Positions 1 to 8,636 of a stretch of 64,000 bases of DNA are shown here, one piece after another; the first letter of the stretch is position 1, and every line of letters begins with the position of its first letter. Both the position numbers and the translations under genes were made by a program. Under the pieces are notes generated by a model, which searched no databases, was not told where the DNA came from, and worked only from the letters and a program-made list of their open reading frames with translations. Source of the DNA: Lachnospiraceae bacterium (GTDB taxonomy: Bacteria > Bacillota > Clostridia > Lachnospirales > Lachnospiraceae); the NCBI GenBank assembly GCA_017962825.1, contig JAGCUO010000002.1:1-64000 (forward strand), written 5' to 3'.

Positions 1-933
1 AATACAGGACAAAGAACAGATATACCGGCTTTTTATGCAGAGTGGTTTGCGGGCAGAATAAAAGAAGGCTTTGTCTGTGTCCGAAATCCGTATAATCCGA
101 ATCAGGTGAGCAAGTACAGGCTGGATCCGTCAGTAGTCGATGTGATAGGGTTCTGTACAAAGAATCCTGCACCTATGTTTCCGTATATGGATCTGATAAA
201 GGATTTCGGCCAGTACTGGTTTGTGACGATCACGCCGTATGGACGGGATATCGAGCCGAATGTACCGGATAAACACCGCCTGATAGATGATTTCAAGAAA
301 CTGTCGGATATGGTAGGCGTGAAATCCATTGGATGGAGGTATGATCCAATTCTAATATCGGACAGATATACTGCTGAGTACCATTTACATGCTTTCCGGC
401 AGATCGCGGAAAGTTTGAAAGGATATACTGAGACGGTGGTTATCAGTTTTATCGATCTGTATCCGAAAGTCAGAAGGAATTTTCCGGAGGCAAGGGCAGT
501 TTCGCAGGCTGACAGATTAAGGCTGGGAAAAGAGATCATAAAGATCGCGACGGAATGCGGCATGACCGTCAAACCGTGTGCGGAAGGAAATGAACTGGCG
601 GAGTACGGAGCTGATTGCAGCGGCTGTATGAAGATCAGCGATTATGAAAAGGCTATCGGAAAAAGACTTGCAGCACCAAAGAAGAAAGGTGCCAGAGCTG
701 AATGTGCCTGCTATCTGTCCTGTGATATAGGCGCATACAACACCTGTCTTCATCTCTGCAGATATTGCTATGCTAATGCTGAGCCGGAAGTGATCTATTC
801 ACAGAACAGATTACATAATCCGGCTTCCCCGTTTTTGATCGGAAATTACAGGGATGGAGACAGCATACATGAAGTGCCTCAGGTATCATGGATAGATATG
901 CAGGAAAGCCTGGATATCGAAGTGGGAATGTAG
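1..933 (+). CDS. DUF1848 family protein, 5'-truncated by window edge
   Basis: The reading frame is open from base 1 (NTGQRTDIPAFYAEWFAGRI...), so the true start lies left of the window; RTDIPAFY..WF near the N-terminus is the family signature. About 310 residues are visible. The C-terminal third is cysteine-rich: CSGC, then CACYLSC, then CLHLCRYCYAN, which would suit a metal or Fe-S site, but no function is established for the family that I can state. A GTG at 106 has been suggested by length alone, but homology extends upstream of it, so 106 is not the start. It ends in TAG at 931-933 and is followed 24 bases later by a broken acetyltransferase. Confidence 0.85.
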   Translation, partial: NTGQRTDIPAFYAEWFAGRIKEGFVCVRNPYNPNQVSKYRLDPSVVDVIGFCTKNPAPMFPYMDLIKDFGQYWFVTITPYGRDIEPNVPDKHRLIDDFKKLSDMVGVKSIGWRYDPILISDRYTAEYHLHAFRQIAESLKGYTETVVISFIDLYPKVRRNFPEARAVSQADRLRLGKEIIKIATECGMTVKPCAEGNELAEYGADCSGCMKISDYEKAIGKRLAAPKKKGARAECACYLSCDIGAYNTCLHLCRYCYANAEPEVIYSQNRLHNPASPFLIGNYRDGDSIHEVPQVSWIDMQESLDIEVGM

Positions 934-956
934 GAATACAAAGAAAAGAATAGTTT

Positions 957-1079
957 ATGATTATAGAAACAGAAAGACTCCTGCTAAGGGAGTATACACC
1001 GGATGATTTTGATGCTTTATATGAAATAATGTCGGATGCCGAGACGACGAGGCAAACAGGATCACACATGTCTCCGTGA
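957..1079 (+). pseudogene. GNAT acetyltransferase N-terminal fragment
   Basis: A 40-codon frame reads MIIETERLLLREYTPDDF.. and then ..YEIMSDAETT. This is the standard N-terminus of RimJ/RimL-type GNAT acetyltransferases, which are about 170-180 residues long. After SDAETT the match is lost and a TGA follows at 1077-1079. No acetyl-CoA binding loop follows in any frame before the inverted repeat at 1118. I infer a decayed gene whose 3' part was deleted. Only the first 30 or so residues are recognisable. Confidence 0.6.
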
Positions 1080-1117
1080 TCCATAGGGATCATTATGATG
1101 AAAGAATATGAACATTT

Positions 1118-1160
1118 ACTCCGGGTTTCGGCCATTAAGGTGGTCGGAACCCGGAGTTTT
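1118..1160 (+). terminator. Stem-loop terminator
   Basis: ACTCCGGGTTTCGGCC and GGTCGGAACCCGGAGT form a 16-bp stem with two imperfect pairs around an 8-base loop, followed by TTTT. It lies just after the acetyltransferase fragment and before the promoter of the WYL regulator. Confidence 0.6.
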
Positions 1161-1209
1161 AGCGTCAGCCTATACGGGAGCGAAAACGATATTAAAGATA
1201 TCTGAAATA

Positions 1210-1244
1210 TTGACATAGTAACTGTGAGGGATAAATAATATAAT
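1210..1244 (+). promoter_or_regulatory. Candidate promoter of the WYL regulator
   Basis: TTGACA at 1210-1215 is a consensus -35. A perfect TATAAT lies at 1239-1244, 23 bases downstream, which is too far; a weaker TAAATA at 1232-1237 is 16 bases away. The exact -10 is unresolved. Confidence 0.4.
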
Positions 1245-1301
1245 AAACATGACATACAGATGGCACGTTCGTCTTGATAGGATATATGCGGAGTATGCGG
1301 A

Positions 1302-2222
1302 ATGAGGATAGACAGACTTATCGGAATACTTTCAATTCTTCTTCAAAAAGAGATGACTACGGCTCCTGAACTTGCCGAGCACTTTGAAGTATCCAGGCGA
1401 ACGATCAACAGGGATATAGAAGCTCTTAGCAATGCCGGGATACCGATTAGGACAACTCAGGGTTCGGGTGGCGGAATCTGCATAATGAACGGATATCGAA
1501 TGGATAGAACCATTCTTACTTCCAAGGATATGCAGATGATACTGGCAGGGCTTCGAAGTCTTGACAGCGTAAGTGGAAGCAGGTACTACGGACGGCTTAT
1601 GGAGAAGATCCAGTTGGGCTCTTCCGGAATAGTAAGCGGAAGAGATTCTATTTTGATCGATCTGTCTTCTTGGTATCGAGATACTCTGGCTCCGAAAATA
1701 GAGATTATACAGGATGCGATAGAACTAAGCAGGAAGTTAAGATTTTACTATTATTCTCCAAAGGGAGAGACAGAAAGGGAAATTGAGCCTTATTATCTTA
1801 TTTTTAAATGGTCCAGTTGGTATGTTTACGGATTCTGCAGATTACGTAAGGATTTCAGAATATTTAAACTGAATCGAATGGATAAGATTACCCTTGAAGA
1901 TCTCTTTGAAAAGAAAACGGAGGTTCCTTATCCGGATATGGACGGGGAAAAAATATACCCGACAACCGGAAAAGTGAAAGTGATCTTTGATTCTTCATTA
2001 AAATGGAGGCTCATAGAAGATTACGGGGTAAATTCATACACTGAACTTCCTGACGGAAAGCTGCTGTTCGAACATGATTATCCGGATGATGAATGGCTGA
2101 TTTCCTGGCTTCTTTCTTTTGCAGATCAAGTAACTGTAATCGAACCGGAGAGGATCAGAGAGAAGATTACCAAAATCACTTCCGACATTACGAGTAAGTA
2201 TATGAATGGAGGAACAAAATGA
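1302..2222 (+). CDS. WYL-domain transcriptional regulator (YafY type)
   Basis: A 306-residue DNA-binding regulator. Residues 1-55 form a winged helix (HTH_11 type; EHFEVSRRTINRDIEAL is the recognition region) with the GSGGGI turn typical of YafY-like proteins. Residues about 140-195 are the WYL ligand-sensing domain, with SSWYVYGFCR as the WYL motif. The C-terminal part is the usual WCX extension. Its stop overlaps the start of the next gene by four bases (ATGA), so the two are co-translated. Such regulators commonly control the adjacent gene; the ligand is unknown. Confidence 0.85.
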   Translation: MRIDRLIGILSILLQKEMTTAPELAEHFEVSRRTINRDIEALSNAGIPIRTTQGSGGGICIMNGYRMDRTILTSKDMQMILAGLRSLDSVSGSRYYGRLMEKIQLGSSGIVSGRDSILIDLSSWYRDTLAPKIEIIQDAIELSRKLRFYYYSPKGETEREIEPYYLIFKWSSWYVYGFCRLRKDFRIFKLNRMDKITLEDLFEKKTEVPYPDMDGEKIYPTTGKVKVIFDSSLKWRLIEDYGVNSYTELPDGKLLFEHDYPDDEWLISWLLSFADQVTVIEPERIREKITKITSDITSKYMNGGTK

Positions 2223-2929
2223 ACAAAGAAGCAATGTACAAGGAAATCGATGAGAAATTTGAAGAATTAAAGTCAGCTCTTGAGGGAGATGATCTGACGA
2301 AGATCAGAGAACTGACTTTGGAACTTCACGCGTTGGTTCATCCTGCAGAGATATCAGGTAGAAAAGAAAAAACTATTGCAGATCTTGTCCTGGATTATAT
2401 GCTGGAAGGGCATCATAATGAAGAGGTTCCGAGAGAGACTTGGGATACGGATCTTCATTATGCGGGTACAAAGACAGTTCCTATATGCTGGCAGTTCTGG
2501 CATACATATAGAATAGAAGATTTGGTCAGCAATATTCTTATGGAGAATGGAAATCAGATCTTTAATGATGATTGGCAGAAAAGAATAAATTCTTCCATAA
2601 CCGACACGGGTAATGCTCTTGAGTATGATGAAGTGTTTGCGTGGGGCAAAGAAATAAATGCAGAAGAACTCAAGAACTACATGATCACGGTTGGTAAGAA
2701 TACCAGACGGATCCTGTCTGAGCTTACACTTGAACAGATCAAGTCCATGGTTCCCGAAGAATGGGTAATGAGAATATTGGAGGAAGGCGGTGTAACAACC
2801 GATTTCCGCTCAGTATGGCTACTGGTGTTCTGGGGCAGACTCACTATAGGCGGCATGATACTCACACCCATGACATCGCACCATATGATGCATCTTCCGA
2901 CAAGTGTAGAAAAGATCTTAGGAAAATAA
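2219..2929 (+). CDS. DinB-like metal-dependent protein
   Basis: A 236-residue protein with the four-helix DinB/YfiT-like pattern. WHTYRIED (His95) and HHMMHLP (His221, His222, His225) supply the histidines that bind a divalent metal in this superfamily. Members are often thiol-dependent transferases or stress proteins; the substrate here is unknown. The start ATG overlaps the TGA of the WYL regulator, so this is probably its partner or target. It begins with a charged helical stretch (MYKEIDEKFEELKSAL). The call rests on spacing of the histidines and on the helical pattern. Confidence 0.65.
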   Translation: MNKEAMYKEIDEKFEELKSALEGDDLTKIRELTLELHALVHPAEISGRKEKTIADLVLDYMLEGHHNEEVPRETWDTDLHYAGTKTVPICWQFWHTYRIEDLVSNILMENGNQIFNDDWQKRINSSITDTGNALEYDEVFAWGKEINAEELKNYMITVGKNTRRILSELTLEQIKSMVPEEWVMRILEEGGVTTDFRSVWLLVFWGRLTIGGMILTPMTSHHMMHLPTSVEKILGK

Positions 2930-3120
2930 CGCACGGAATAAAGAGAATGAATAGCCTTTTCGTTGATCAGAAGGAGCGAAACATATGAGTATTCCATCGT
3001 TGATACTGGGAAATTATATAATGGTTTAAGAAAATAACTCTATCTGACAAAACAAAGCAAGTAAGGACAGGTTTCAGATCTTGTATGAACATATAATTCT
3101 TTGTGAAAGGAGGGATACCG

Positions 3121-3960
3121 ATGGATTGGATAAAGACTGTAAATAATGCCATAGGATATATGGAGGATCATCTTACCGATCAGGTAACGGTTGGCGATAT
3201 TGCCGCACATGTAAATCTTTCGGTGTTTCATTTTCACAGAGCGTTTACGATGTTTACCGAAATGTCACCCGCAGATTATCTGCGTAAAAGGCGCCTTTCG
3301 CAGGCGGGTGCGGAACTTGTAAACGGAGATGAAAAGGTAATCGATATTGCACTTAAGTACGGTTACGAAACACCGGAGAGTTTTTCCAAAGCTTTCACAA
3401 GATTCCATGGCATATCACCCATGCAGGCCAAAAAGGGAAGTCCGATTCAATTCATGAGCAGGTATACAGTAAAAATTGCGATTGAAGGAGGACAGATTAT
3501 GGAATACAAGATTGAAAAAATGGAAGCTATTGAATTGCTTGTTCGTTCTAAGACATTTCATGCAGAGACAAGCGAGACTGAAATCCCGAAATTCTGGGAT
3601 GAGTACCTGGCAGACGAGGAATGCAGGAAGGTGCCTTGCTACCTGGGTGTATGCACGCAGCAGAAAACAGGCGGAGATGAGTTTAAGTATGGAATCGGAT
3701 GTAAGGCATCGGATTTTAATGGGGTACCGGCCGGATTTGAGATAGTTCGAATTCCGGAATATACATGGGCTGTTTTTAAGTGCAAAGGTCCTTCACCTGA
3801 TGCCATTCAGAAAATGTGGGACCGTATCTATAAAGAGTGGCTTCCTGTTTCCGAGTACGAGTTGATACCAGATTATGATATAGAAAATTACCTTCCGGGT
3901 GATCCTTCATCTCCCGATTATGTAAGTGAGATCTGTATCCCCGTAAGAAGCAGCAAATAG
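3121..3960 (+). CDS. AraC-family regulator with GyrI-like effector domain
   Basis: A 279-residue regulator. Residues 1-105 carry two helix-turn-helix motifs of the AraC type (VGDIAAHVNLSVFHFHRAF and VIDIALKYGYETPESFSKAF). Residues about 125-279 form a GyrI-like/BacR-type small-molecule binding domain (IEKMEAIELLVRS... GFEIVRIPEYTWAVF). This layout is typical of Rob/SoxS-like multidrug-responsive regulators in Clostridia. I chose the ATG at 3121 because AAAGGAGG sits 8 bases upstream; the GTG at 3103 lies before that ribosome site. The gene stands alone; the 190 bases before it hold no clear feature. Confidence 0.85.
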   Translation: MDWIKTVNNAIGYMEDHLTDQVTVGDIAAHVNLSVFHFHRAFTMFTEMSPADYLRKRRLSQAGAELVNGDEKVIDIALKYGYETPESFSKAFTRFHGISPMQAKKGSPIQFMSRYTVKIAIEGGQIMEYKIEKMEAIELLVRSKTFHAETSETEIPKFWDEYLADEECRKVPCYLGVCTQQKTGGDEFKYGIGCKASDFNGVPAGFEIVRIPEYTWAVFKCKGPSPDAIQKMWDRIYKEWLPVSEYELIPDYDIENYLPGDPSSPDYVSEICIPVRSSK

Positions 3961-4018
3961 TTAAGTACGTGTAGCGGGCAATCAATAGGAGATATACCGA
4001 AGAATATTTAAAAAGCCC

Positions 4019-4047
4019 TTGCAATTTTGCCTGATAAAGGGTATAAG
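4019..4047 (+). promoter_or_regulatory. Promoter of the thiamine operon
   Basis: TTGCAA (4019-4024), a 17-base spacer and TATAAG (4042-4047) stand about 15 bases upstream of the TPP aptamer, so the transcript would start just before it. Confidence 0.65.
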
Positions 4048-4061
4048 AATTAAGGAATAAA

Positions 4062-4160
4062 GTCAGGGGAGCTTGTGTAGCAGGCTGAGAGGAAGTAATC
4101 AAACTTCGACCCTTTAACCTGATGCGGATAATGCCGTCGTAGGAAGTCATACACAAGGAT
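4062..4160 (+). ncRNA. TPP riboswitch (THI element)
   Basis: The thi-box core is present in order: GCTGAGAGG, ACCCTTTAACCTGATGCGG, ATAATGCC and CGTAGGAA. The flanks CTTGTGTA and TACACAAGG pair as P1. It precedes thiWMEDC and is followed within 6 bases by an intrinsic terminator, the usual layout for transcription attenuation by thiamine pyrophosphate. Confidence 0.95.
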
Positions 4161-4165
4161 TTTTT

Positions 4166-4202
4166 ACAGGAGGATGCCCAAAGGGTATTCTCCTGTTTTT
4201 TT
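4166..4202 (+). terminator. Riboswitch-controlled terminator
   Basis: ACAGGAGGATGCCC and GGGTATTCTCCTGT form a 14-bp stem with one mispair and a 3-base loop, followed by seven T. It is the expression platform of the TPP riboswitch. Confidence 0.9.
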
Positions 4203-4218
4203 ATCTCATGGGAAAGGA

Positions 4219-4346
4219 GGGAACATACCACATACGTGGCGGACTGAGGGGGAGCGCCCTGAGTCTTGTAAATATGCGATGGGAAGCCGTGTTCCGGCGT
4301 GAGAGGATGCCAGTAAGCATCGACCGAACCACTGTGTGGTAAACCC
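4219..4346 (+). ncRNA. Candidate structured leader RNA between TPP terminator and thiW
   Basis: A 128-base segment can close on itself. GGG (4219-4221) and TACCACA (4226-4232) pair with TGTGGTA (4335-4341) and CCC (4344-4346). Inside are a 9-position hairpin 4242-4265 with one G-G mismatch and a GGAGCG loop, a hairpin GCCG/CGGC at 4286-4298, and either GATGC/GCATC (4306-4321) or the longer-range CGATG/CATCG (4277-4281 with 4318-4322). It ends 26 bases before the thiW start. I do not recognise it as a known riboswitch class. Its position suggests a second control layer on thiamine precursor uptake. An uninterrupted 44-codon frame from 4208 covers it, but has no family resemblance. Confidence 0.4.
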
Positions 4347-4372
4347 TGTTTACTCAAAGGAGAAATCAAGTC

Positions 4373-4891
4373 ATGAAAAAAACAAATACTAAGAAACTGG
4401 CAATTGCCGGTGTTTACTGCGCTGTAGCCGTTGTGGGAAGTCTGTTTTCTTTTCCTGTGTTGGGAAGTAAATGTGCTCCCGTTCAGCACATGGTAAATAT
4501 ACTTTGTGCGGTTACTCTCGGACCTTTTTACGGAGTTGCCGTTGCATTTGCCGCATCACTGATCCGTAATCTGCTCGGCCTTGGCAGCCTGATGGCTTTT
4601 CCCGGCAGTATGTTCGGCGCATTACTTTGCGGAATTGCTTATAACAAAACAAAGAATATACCTGTGACACTTATAGGCGAAGTATTCGGAACAGCGATTC
4701 TCGGAGGGTTATGTGCTTATCCCGTTGCGATTTTCCTAATGGGAAAGAATGCGGCGGAACTCGCATTTTATATTTATATAATTCCATTCCTGATCTCAAC
4801 TGCCGGAGGGGCGATCATTTCGGCGGTTTTGATATTCAGTCTTAAGAAATCAGGAATTCTTCAAAATATGCAGGAATCTTTGAATAAATAA
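4373..4891 (+). CDS. thiW: ThiW, thiazole-precursor ECF transporter S component
   Basis: A 172-residue polytopic membrane protein with about five hydrophobic segments. It starts LAIAGVYCAVAVVGSLF and carries the ThiW-characteristic KCAPVQHMVNILCAVTLGP and LIRNLLGLGSLMAFPGSMFGA. ThiW is the substrate-binding component of an energy-coupling-factor transporter for the hydroxyethylthiazole precursor; the ATPase and EcfT would be shared and lie elsewhere. It heads the thiWMEDC operon behind the TPP riboswitch, followed by thiM 17 bases on. AAAGGAG at 4357-4363 is its ribosome site. Confidence 0.92.
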   Translation: MKKTNTKKLAIAGVYCAVAVVGSLFSFPVLGSKCAPVQHMVNILCAVTLGPFYGVAVAFAASLIRNLLGLGSLMAFPGSMFGALLCGIAYNKTKNIPVTLIGEVFGTAILGGLCAYPVAIFLMGKNAAELAFYIYIIPFLISTAGGAIISAVLIFSLKKSGILQNMQESLNK

Positions 4892-4908
4892 GATGGGGGG
4901 GTAAAGAA

Positions 4909-5730
4909 ATGTTTCGGGAAATGTTTGAGAATGTAAGAAGTAAGAATCCGCTCATACACAATATTACTAATTATGTAACTGTTAATGATTGTGCAAATAT
5001 TGTGATCGCATGCGGAGCATCTCCCATCATGGCGGATGACAAAGATGAAGTAGCGGATATTACGTCCATATGCAGCGGATTAAATATCAATATCGGAACT
5101 CTTAACAGCCGCACGATTCAGTCAATGCTGATTGCCGGGAAAAAGGCAAACGAATTAAATCATCCAGTAGTTCTTGATCCTGTCGGAGCAGGTGCGTCAA
5201 AACTCAGAACTGAAACAGCTTTACGACTTCTTGAGGAAGTAAAGTTTACGGTCATCAGAGGAAATATCTCGGAGATCAAAGCTCTTGCTTCAGGAAGTTC
5301 TTCAACAAAAGGTGTGGATGCGGATGTTGCCGATAAAGTGACAGAGGAAAATCTTGATGATGTGGTAGCATTTGCAAAAGCTTTTTCCGAAAAAAGCGAG
5401 GCTGTTATTGCAATCACCGGAGTTATCGATATCGTAGCGGATTCAAAAAAAGCATTTTGTATACGAAACGGTCATCCGATGATGTCTTCTGTCACCGGAA
5501 CGGGTTGTCAGCTTTCAGCTATGACCGCGGCATTTGTGACAGCAAATCCCGATCATCCTTTGGAAGCTGCGGCAGCTGCTGTCGCTGCCATGGGATATGC
5601 GGGAGAAGTTGCATTTGGAAGAATGGATAAGATGGATGGAAATTCTTCATACAGAAATTACATCATTGATGCGATTTACAATATGACTCCGGAGAAGCTG
5701 GAGAAAGGTGCTATATATGAAGTGCGATAA
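4909..5730 (+). CDS. thiM: Hydroxyethylthiazole kinase
   Basis: A 273-residue cytoplasmic kinase that phosphorylates 4-methyl-5-(2-hydroxyethyl)thiazole, the salvage entry to the thiazole half of thiamine. Seen motifs: PLIHNITNYVTVNDCAN at the N-terminus, LDPVGAGASK (about 89-98), RGNISEI, and the catalytic TGTGCQLS (Cys200) with the anion hole. Length is typical. It pairs with ThiW, which imports the same substrate. The 3' end overlaps thiE by 14 bases, indicating translational coupling. Confidence 0.95.
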   Translation: MFREMFENVRSKNPLIHNITNYVTVNDCANIVIACGASPIMADDKDEVADITSICSGLNINIGTLNSRTIQSMLIAGKKANELNHPVVLDPVGAGASKLRTETALRLLEEVKFTVIRGNISEIKALASGSSSTKGVDADVADKVTEENLDDVVAFAKAFSEKSEAVIAITGVIDIVADSKKAFCIRNGHPMMSSVTGTGCQLSAMTAAFVTANPDHPLEAAAAAVAAMGYAGEVAFGRMDKMDGNSSYRNYIIDAIYNMTPEKLEKGAIYEVR

Positions 5731-6358
5731 AAAAACAATGCTGCTTTATGCCGTGACTGACAGAGCATGGACGGGAAAACAAAGCCTGTATGAGCAGGTT
5801 GAGTCTGCACTTAAAGGCGGAGTGACATGTGTTCAGTTAAGGGAAAAAGAACTTGATGAAGAATCATTTCTGAAAGAAGCGATAGAAATATGTGAATTGT
5901 GCAAGCGCTATGAGGTTCCTTTTTTCATTAATGATAATGTGGAGATTGCCATTAAGTGCCATGCGGACGGAATCCATGTCGGACAGGAAGATATGCAGGC
6001 AAACAAGGTTCGTGAAAGAGTTGGAGATGAAATGATGATCGGGGTTTCGGTCCACTCCGTTGCTGAAGCACTCGATGCAGTTAAAAACGGAGCGGATTGT
6101 CTCGGAGTAGGTTCTATGTTTTCTACTTCTACGAAAAAGGATGTGGACATACTTCCGAAAGAGACGCTTCGTGATATATGCGCCGCCGTTGATATACCCG
6201 TGGTGGCGATAGGCGGTATAAATAAATCAAACATTTCGGAGCTTTCGGGATGCGGAGCGAATGGCGTTGCTTTGGTAAGTGCGATCTTTGCATCCGAAGA
6301 TATTGAAGGTGAATGCAGGCAACTTCGTAAGCTGTCTGAAGAAATGATCAAAGCCTGA
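5717..6358 (+). CDS. thiE: Thiamine-phosphate synthase
   Basis: A 213-residue TIM-barrel enzyme joining HMP-PP to thiazole phosphate to make thiamine phosphate. Motifs: CVQLREKELDEESF, FINDNVEIA, ADGIHVGQEDM, GVGSMFSTSTKKD and VVAIGGINKSN (phosphate loop). I chose ATG 5717: AGAAAGG lies 8 bases upstream, within the end of thiM. A GTG at 5708 adds only three residues and is less likely. After the stop, GCGGCA and TGCCGC (6366-6398) could pair around a long loop, but there is no T-run. Confidence 0.93.
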   Translation: MKCDKKTMLLYAVTDRAWTGKQSLYEQVESALKGGVTCVQLREKELDEESFLKEAIEICELCKRYEVPFFINDNVEIAIKCHADGIHVGQEDMQANKVRERVGDEMMIGVSVHSVAEALDAVKNGADCLGVGSMFSTSTKKDVDILPKETLRDICAAVDIPVVAIGGINKSNISELSGCGANGVALVSAIFASEDIEGECRQLRKLSEEMIKA

Positions 6359-6432
6359 AAAAAAGCGCGGCAGACCGGGGGCACCACCTTATGCCGCTAT
6401 ATAAAACGATGCTGAGTGAAAGGAGAGTTTTT

Positions 6433-7236
6433 ATGAAAATGAAAACAGCATTGACCATTGCGGGAAGCGACTGCAGTGGAGGCGCCGGAATTCAAGCAGA
6501 TTTGAAAACAATGACGATGAATGGTGTTTATGCCATGAGTGCGATAACTGCACTGACTGCGCAAAACACTACCGGTGTAAGAGGAGTATTGGAAGTTACT
6601 CCTGATTTTTTGGGACAGCAGATAGATGCGGTATTTGAAGATATCCGTCCCGATGCTGTAAAGATCGGAATGGTAAGTTCAAGTGATCTTATAAAGGTCA
6701 TTTCCGAGAGATTAAGAGATTACAATGCAGAAAATATCGTTTTGGATACGGTAATGGTAGCAACCAGCGGAGCAAGGCTTATCAGTGAGTCTGCTGTTGA
6801 TACGCTTAAGGAGTATCTGATCCCGATAGCTTCAGTGATCACTCCCAACATTCCGGAAGCGCAGGTTCTGGCGGGTATGACCATTCAAAGCGAAGAAGAT
6901 ATGCTCTGCGCTGCCGAAAAGATCGGTAAGACATTTGGCTGCGCCGTATTGTTAAAAGGCGGTCACAGCATAAATGATGCAAATGATCTCTTATACCGTG
7001 ACAGTTCGTATAAATGGTTCAAAGGAAAGCGGATCGATAATCCCAATACTCACGGTACCGGATGCACACTTTCCAGTGCGATAGCAGCTAATCTCGCAAA
7101 AGGCTGTGACCTTGATACATCCGTACAGAGGGCAAAAGATTATATCTCGGGGGCGCTGGGCTATATGCTGGATCTTGGAGAGGGCTCCGGACCTATGAAC
7201 CATGCCTTTGATCTTACAGGTAAGTTTTCAAAATAA
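6433..7236 (+). CDS. thiD: Hydroxymethylpyrimidine/phosphomethylpyrimidine kinase
   Basis: A 267-residue ribokinase-fold enzyme making HMP-P and then HMP-PP. Motifs: TIAGSDCSGGAGIQADLKT (substrate loop), GMVSSSDLI, VLLKGGH and NTHGTGCTLSSAIAANLAKG with the catalytic cysteine and anion hole. The start at 6433 follows AAAGGAGAG by 5 bases; an in-frame ATG at 6391 has no ribosome site. With ThiC downstream it supplies the pyrimidine half for ThiE. Confidence 0.95.
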   Translation: MKMKTALTIAGSDCSGGAGIQADLKTMTMNGVYAMSAITALTAQNTTGVRGVLEVTPDFLGQQIDAVFEDIRPDAVKIGMVSSSDLIKVISERLRDYNAENIVLDTVMVATSGARLISESAVDTLKEYLIPIASVITPNIPEAQVLAGMTIQSEEDMLCAAEKIGKTFGCAVLLKGGHSINDANDLLYRDSSYKWFKGKRIDNPNTHGTGCTLSSAIAANLAKGCDLDTSVQRAKDYISGALGYMLDLGEGSGPMNHAFDLTGKFSK

Positions 7237-7259
7237 TCGTGCTTGAAAGGAAATAAATA

Positions 7260-8564
7260 ATGAGAAATTACACCACACAAATGGATGCCGCAAGACAGGG
7301 TATCATCACTCCGGAAATGAAAGCTGTTGCAAAAAAAGAGTACAGAACGGAGGAGGAGATTAGGGATCTTGTGGCAAAGGGACAGATTGCCATTTGCGCA
7401 AATAAACTTCACACCTGTATCGATCCGAACGGTGTAGGATCAATGCTTCGTACAAAGATTAATGTAAACCTGGGAGTATCTAAGGATTGCAAGGATTATG
7501 ATGTTGAAATGGAAAAGGTAATGGCTGCCGTTAATATGGGTGCAGAGGCCATAATGGATCTTTCCTCCCACGGAAACACTCAGCCCTTCAGACAAAAGCT
7601 GACATCAGAGTGTCCTGCCATGATCGGAACGGTACCTGTGTATGACAGTGTCATTCATTATCAGAGGGATCTGGCAACTCTTACGGCAAAAGACTTTATC
7701 GACGTGGTCCGCCTTCATGCTCAGGACGGAGTCGATTTCGTTACTCTTCATTGCGGCATCACTCGCAAAACCATCGAACAGATCAAAAAGCATAAGAGAA
7801 AAATGAATATCGTGTCCCGCGGAGGATCTCTTGTCTTTGCATGGATGTGTATGACGGGAGAAGAAAATCCGTTTTACGAGTATTATGATGAAATCCTTGA
7901 AATCTGCCGTGAGTATGACGTGACCATATCGCTGGGAGATGCATGCCGCCCCGGATGTCTTGCGGATGCAAGTGATGTCTGTCAGATCGAAGAACTGGTC
8001 AGACTCGGAGAGCTTACTAAAAGAGCATGGGAAAAGGATGTTCAGGTAATGATAGAGGGCCCCGGACATATGCCCATGGATCAGATCGAGGCCAATATGA
8101 AGCTGCAGCAGACCATCTGTATGGGAGCACCTTTTTATGTACTGGGACCTCTTGTTACGGATATCGCTCCGGGATATGACCATATAACATCTGCAATAGG
8201 CGGAGCTATAGCTGCGGCAAGCGGTGCTGCATTCCTTTGCTATGTAACTCCCGCCGAGCACCTGGCACTTCCTAATCTGGATGATGTAAAACAGGGAATC
8301 ATCGCCTCTAAGATCGCGGCTCATGCTGCGGACATTGCCAAGAAGATCCCTCATGCAAGAGATATTGATGACAAGATGGGTGATGCGCGCAGAGTACTTG
8401 ACTGGGATGCCCAGTGGGAATGTGCTCTGGACCCGGAAACTGCAAAAAGTATTCGTGACGATCGTAAGCCCGAACACGATGATACCTGCTCCATGTGCGG
8501 TAAGTTCTGTGCGGTCAGAAGTATGAATAAGGCGTTGAATGGAGAATATATCGATATTCTTTAA
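7260..8564 (+). CDS. thiC: Phosphomethylpyrimidine synthase
   Basis: A 434-residue radical-SAM enzyme converting aminoimidazole ribotide to HMP-P. Motifs: [61 protein letters not shown] and [20 protein letters not shown]. The C-terminal cluster is CSMCGKFC (Cys410, 413, 417), a CX2CX3C spacing one residue shorter than the CX2CX4C of E. coli ThiC; the shorter, about 430-residue clostridial/archaeal form lacks the long N-terminal domain too. It is the last gene of the operon and ends at a bidirectional terminator. Confidence 0.96.
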   Translation: MRNYTTQMDAARQGIITPEMKAVAKKEYRTEEEIRDLVAKGQIAICANKLHTCIDPNGVGSMLRTKINVNLGVSKDCKDYDVEMEKVMAAVNMGAEAIMDLSSHGNTQPFRQKLTSECPAMIGTVPVYDSVIHYQRDLATLTAKDFIDVVRLHAQDGVDFVTLHCGITRKTIEQIKKHKRKMNIVSRGGSLVFAWMCMTGEENPFYEYYDEILEICREYDVTISLGDACRPGCLADASDVCQIEELVRLGELTKRAWEKDVQVMIEGPGHMPMDQIEANMKLQQTICMGAPFYVLGPLVTDIAPGYDHITSAIGGAIAAASGAAFLCYVTPAEHLALPNLDDVKQGIIASKIAAHAADIAKKIPHARDIDDKMGDARRVLDWDAQWECALDPETAKSIRDDRKPEHDDTCSMCGKFCAVRSMNKALNGEYIDIL

Positions 8565-8605
8565 GTGATCCTCAGATACATCAGCACGCTCAGGAGAGTC
8601 ATAAT

Positions 8606-8632
8606 AAGCCGGAGGATTATTCCTCCGGCTTA
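8606..8632. terminator. Bidirectional terminator between thiC and the lipase gene
   Basis: AAGCCGGAGGA and TCCTCCGGCTT form a perfect 11-bp stem with a TTAT loop, flanked by A-rich and T-rich sequence. It separates the convergent thiC and lipase genes. Confidence 0.85.
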
Positions 8633-8636
8633 AATA

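Noticed and set aside
773..1255. 160-codon minus-strand frame
   Set aside because: It lies across the end of DUF1848, the acetyltransferase fragment and a terminator; no family resemblance.
2985..3029. 14-codon ORF with AAGGAG site upstream of the AraC gene
   Set aside because: Ribosome site is good, but there is no associated hairpin or terminator, so a leader role is unsupported.
4208..4342. 44-codon ORF between riboswitch terminator and thiW
   Set aside because: No resemblance to a protein; the RNA folding pattern explains the conservation of frame no better than chance, but I cannot exclude it.
4270..4345. Cobalamin riboswitch reading of GGGAAGCCG...ACCACTGTG
   Set aside because: Some similarity to the GGGAA and CCACTGT core, but the CAGGA-type B12 box and the spacing are missing.
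3776..4489. 237-codon minus-strand frame over the TPP riboswitch
   Set aside because: It crosses the AraC gene end, riboswitch and thiW start; a shadow frame.
7605..8477. 290-codon minus-strand frame
   Set aside because: Antisense shadow of thiC, which has all its motifs.
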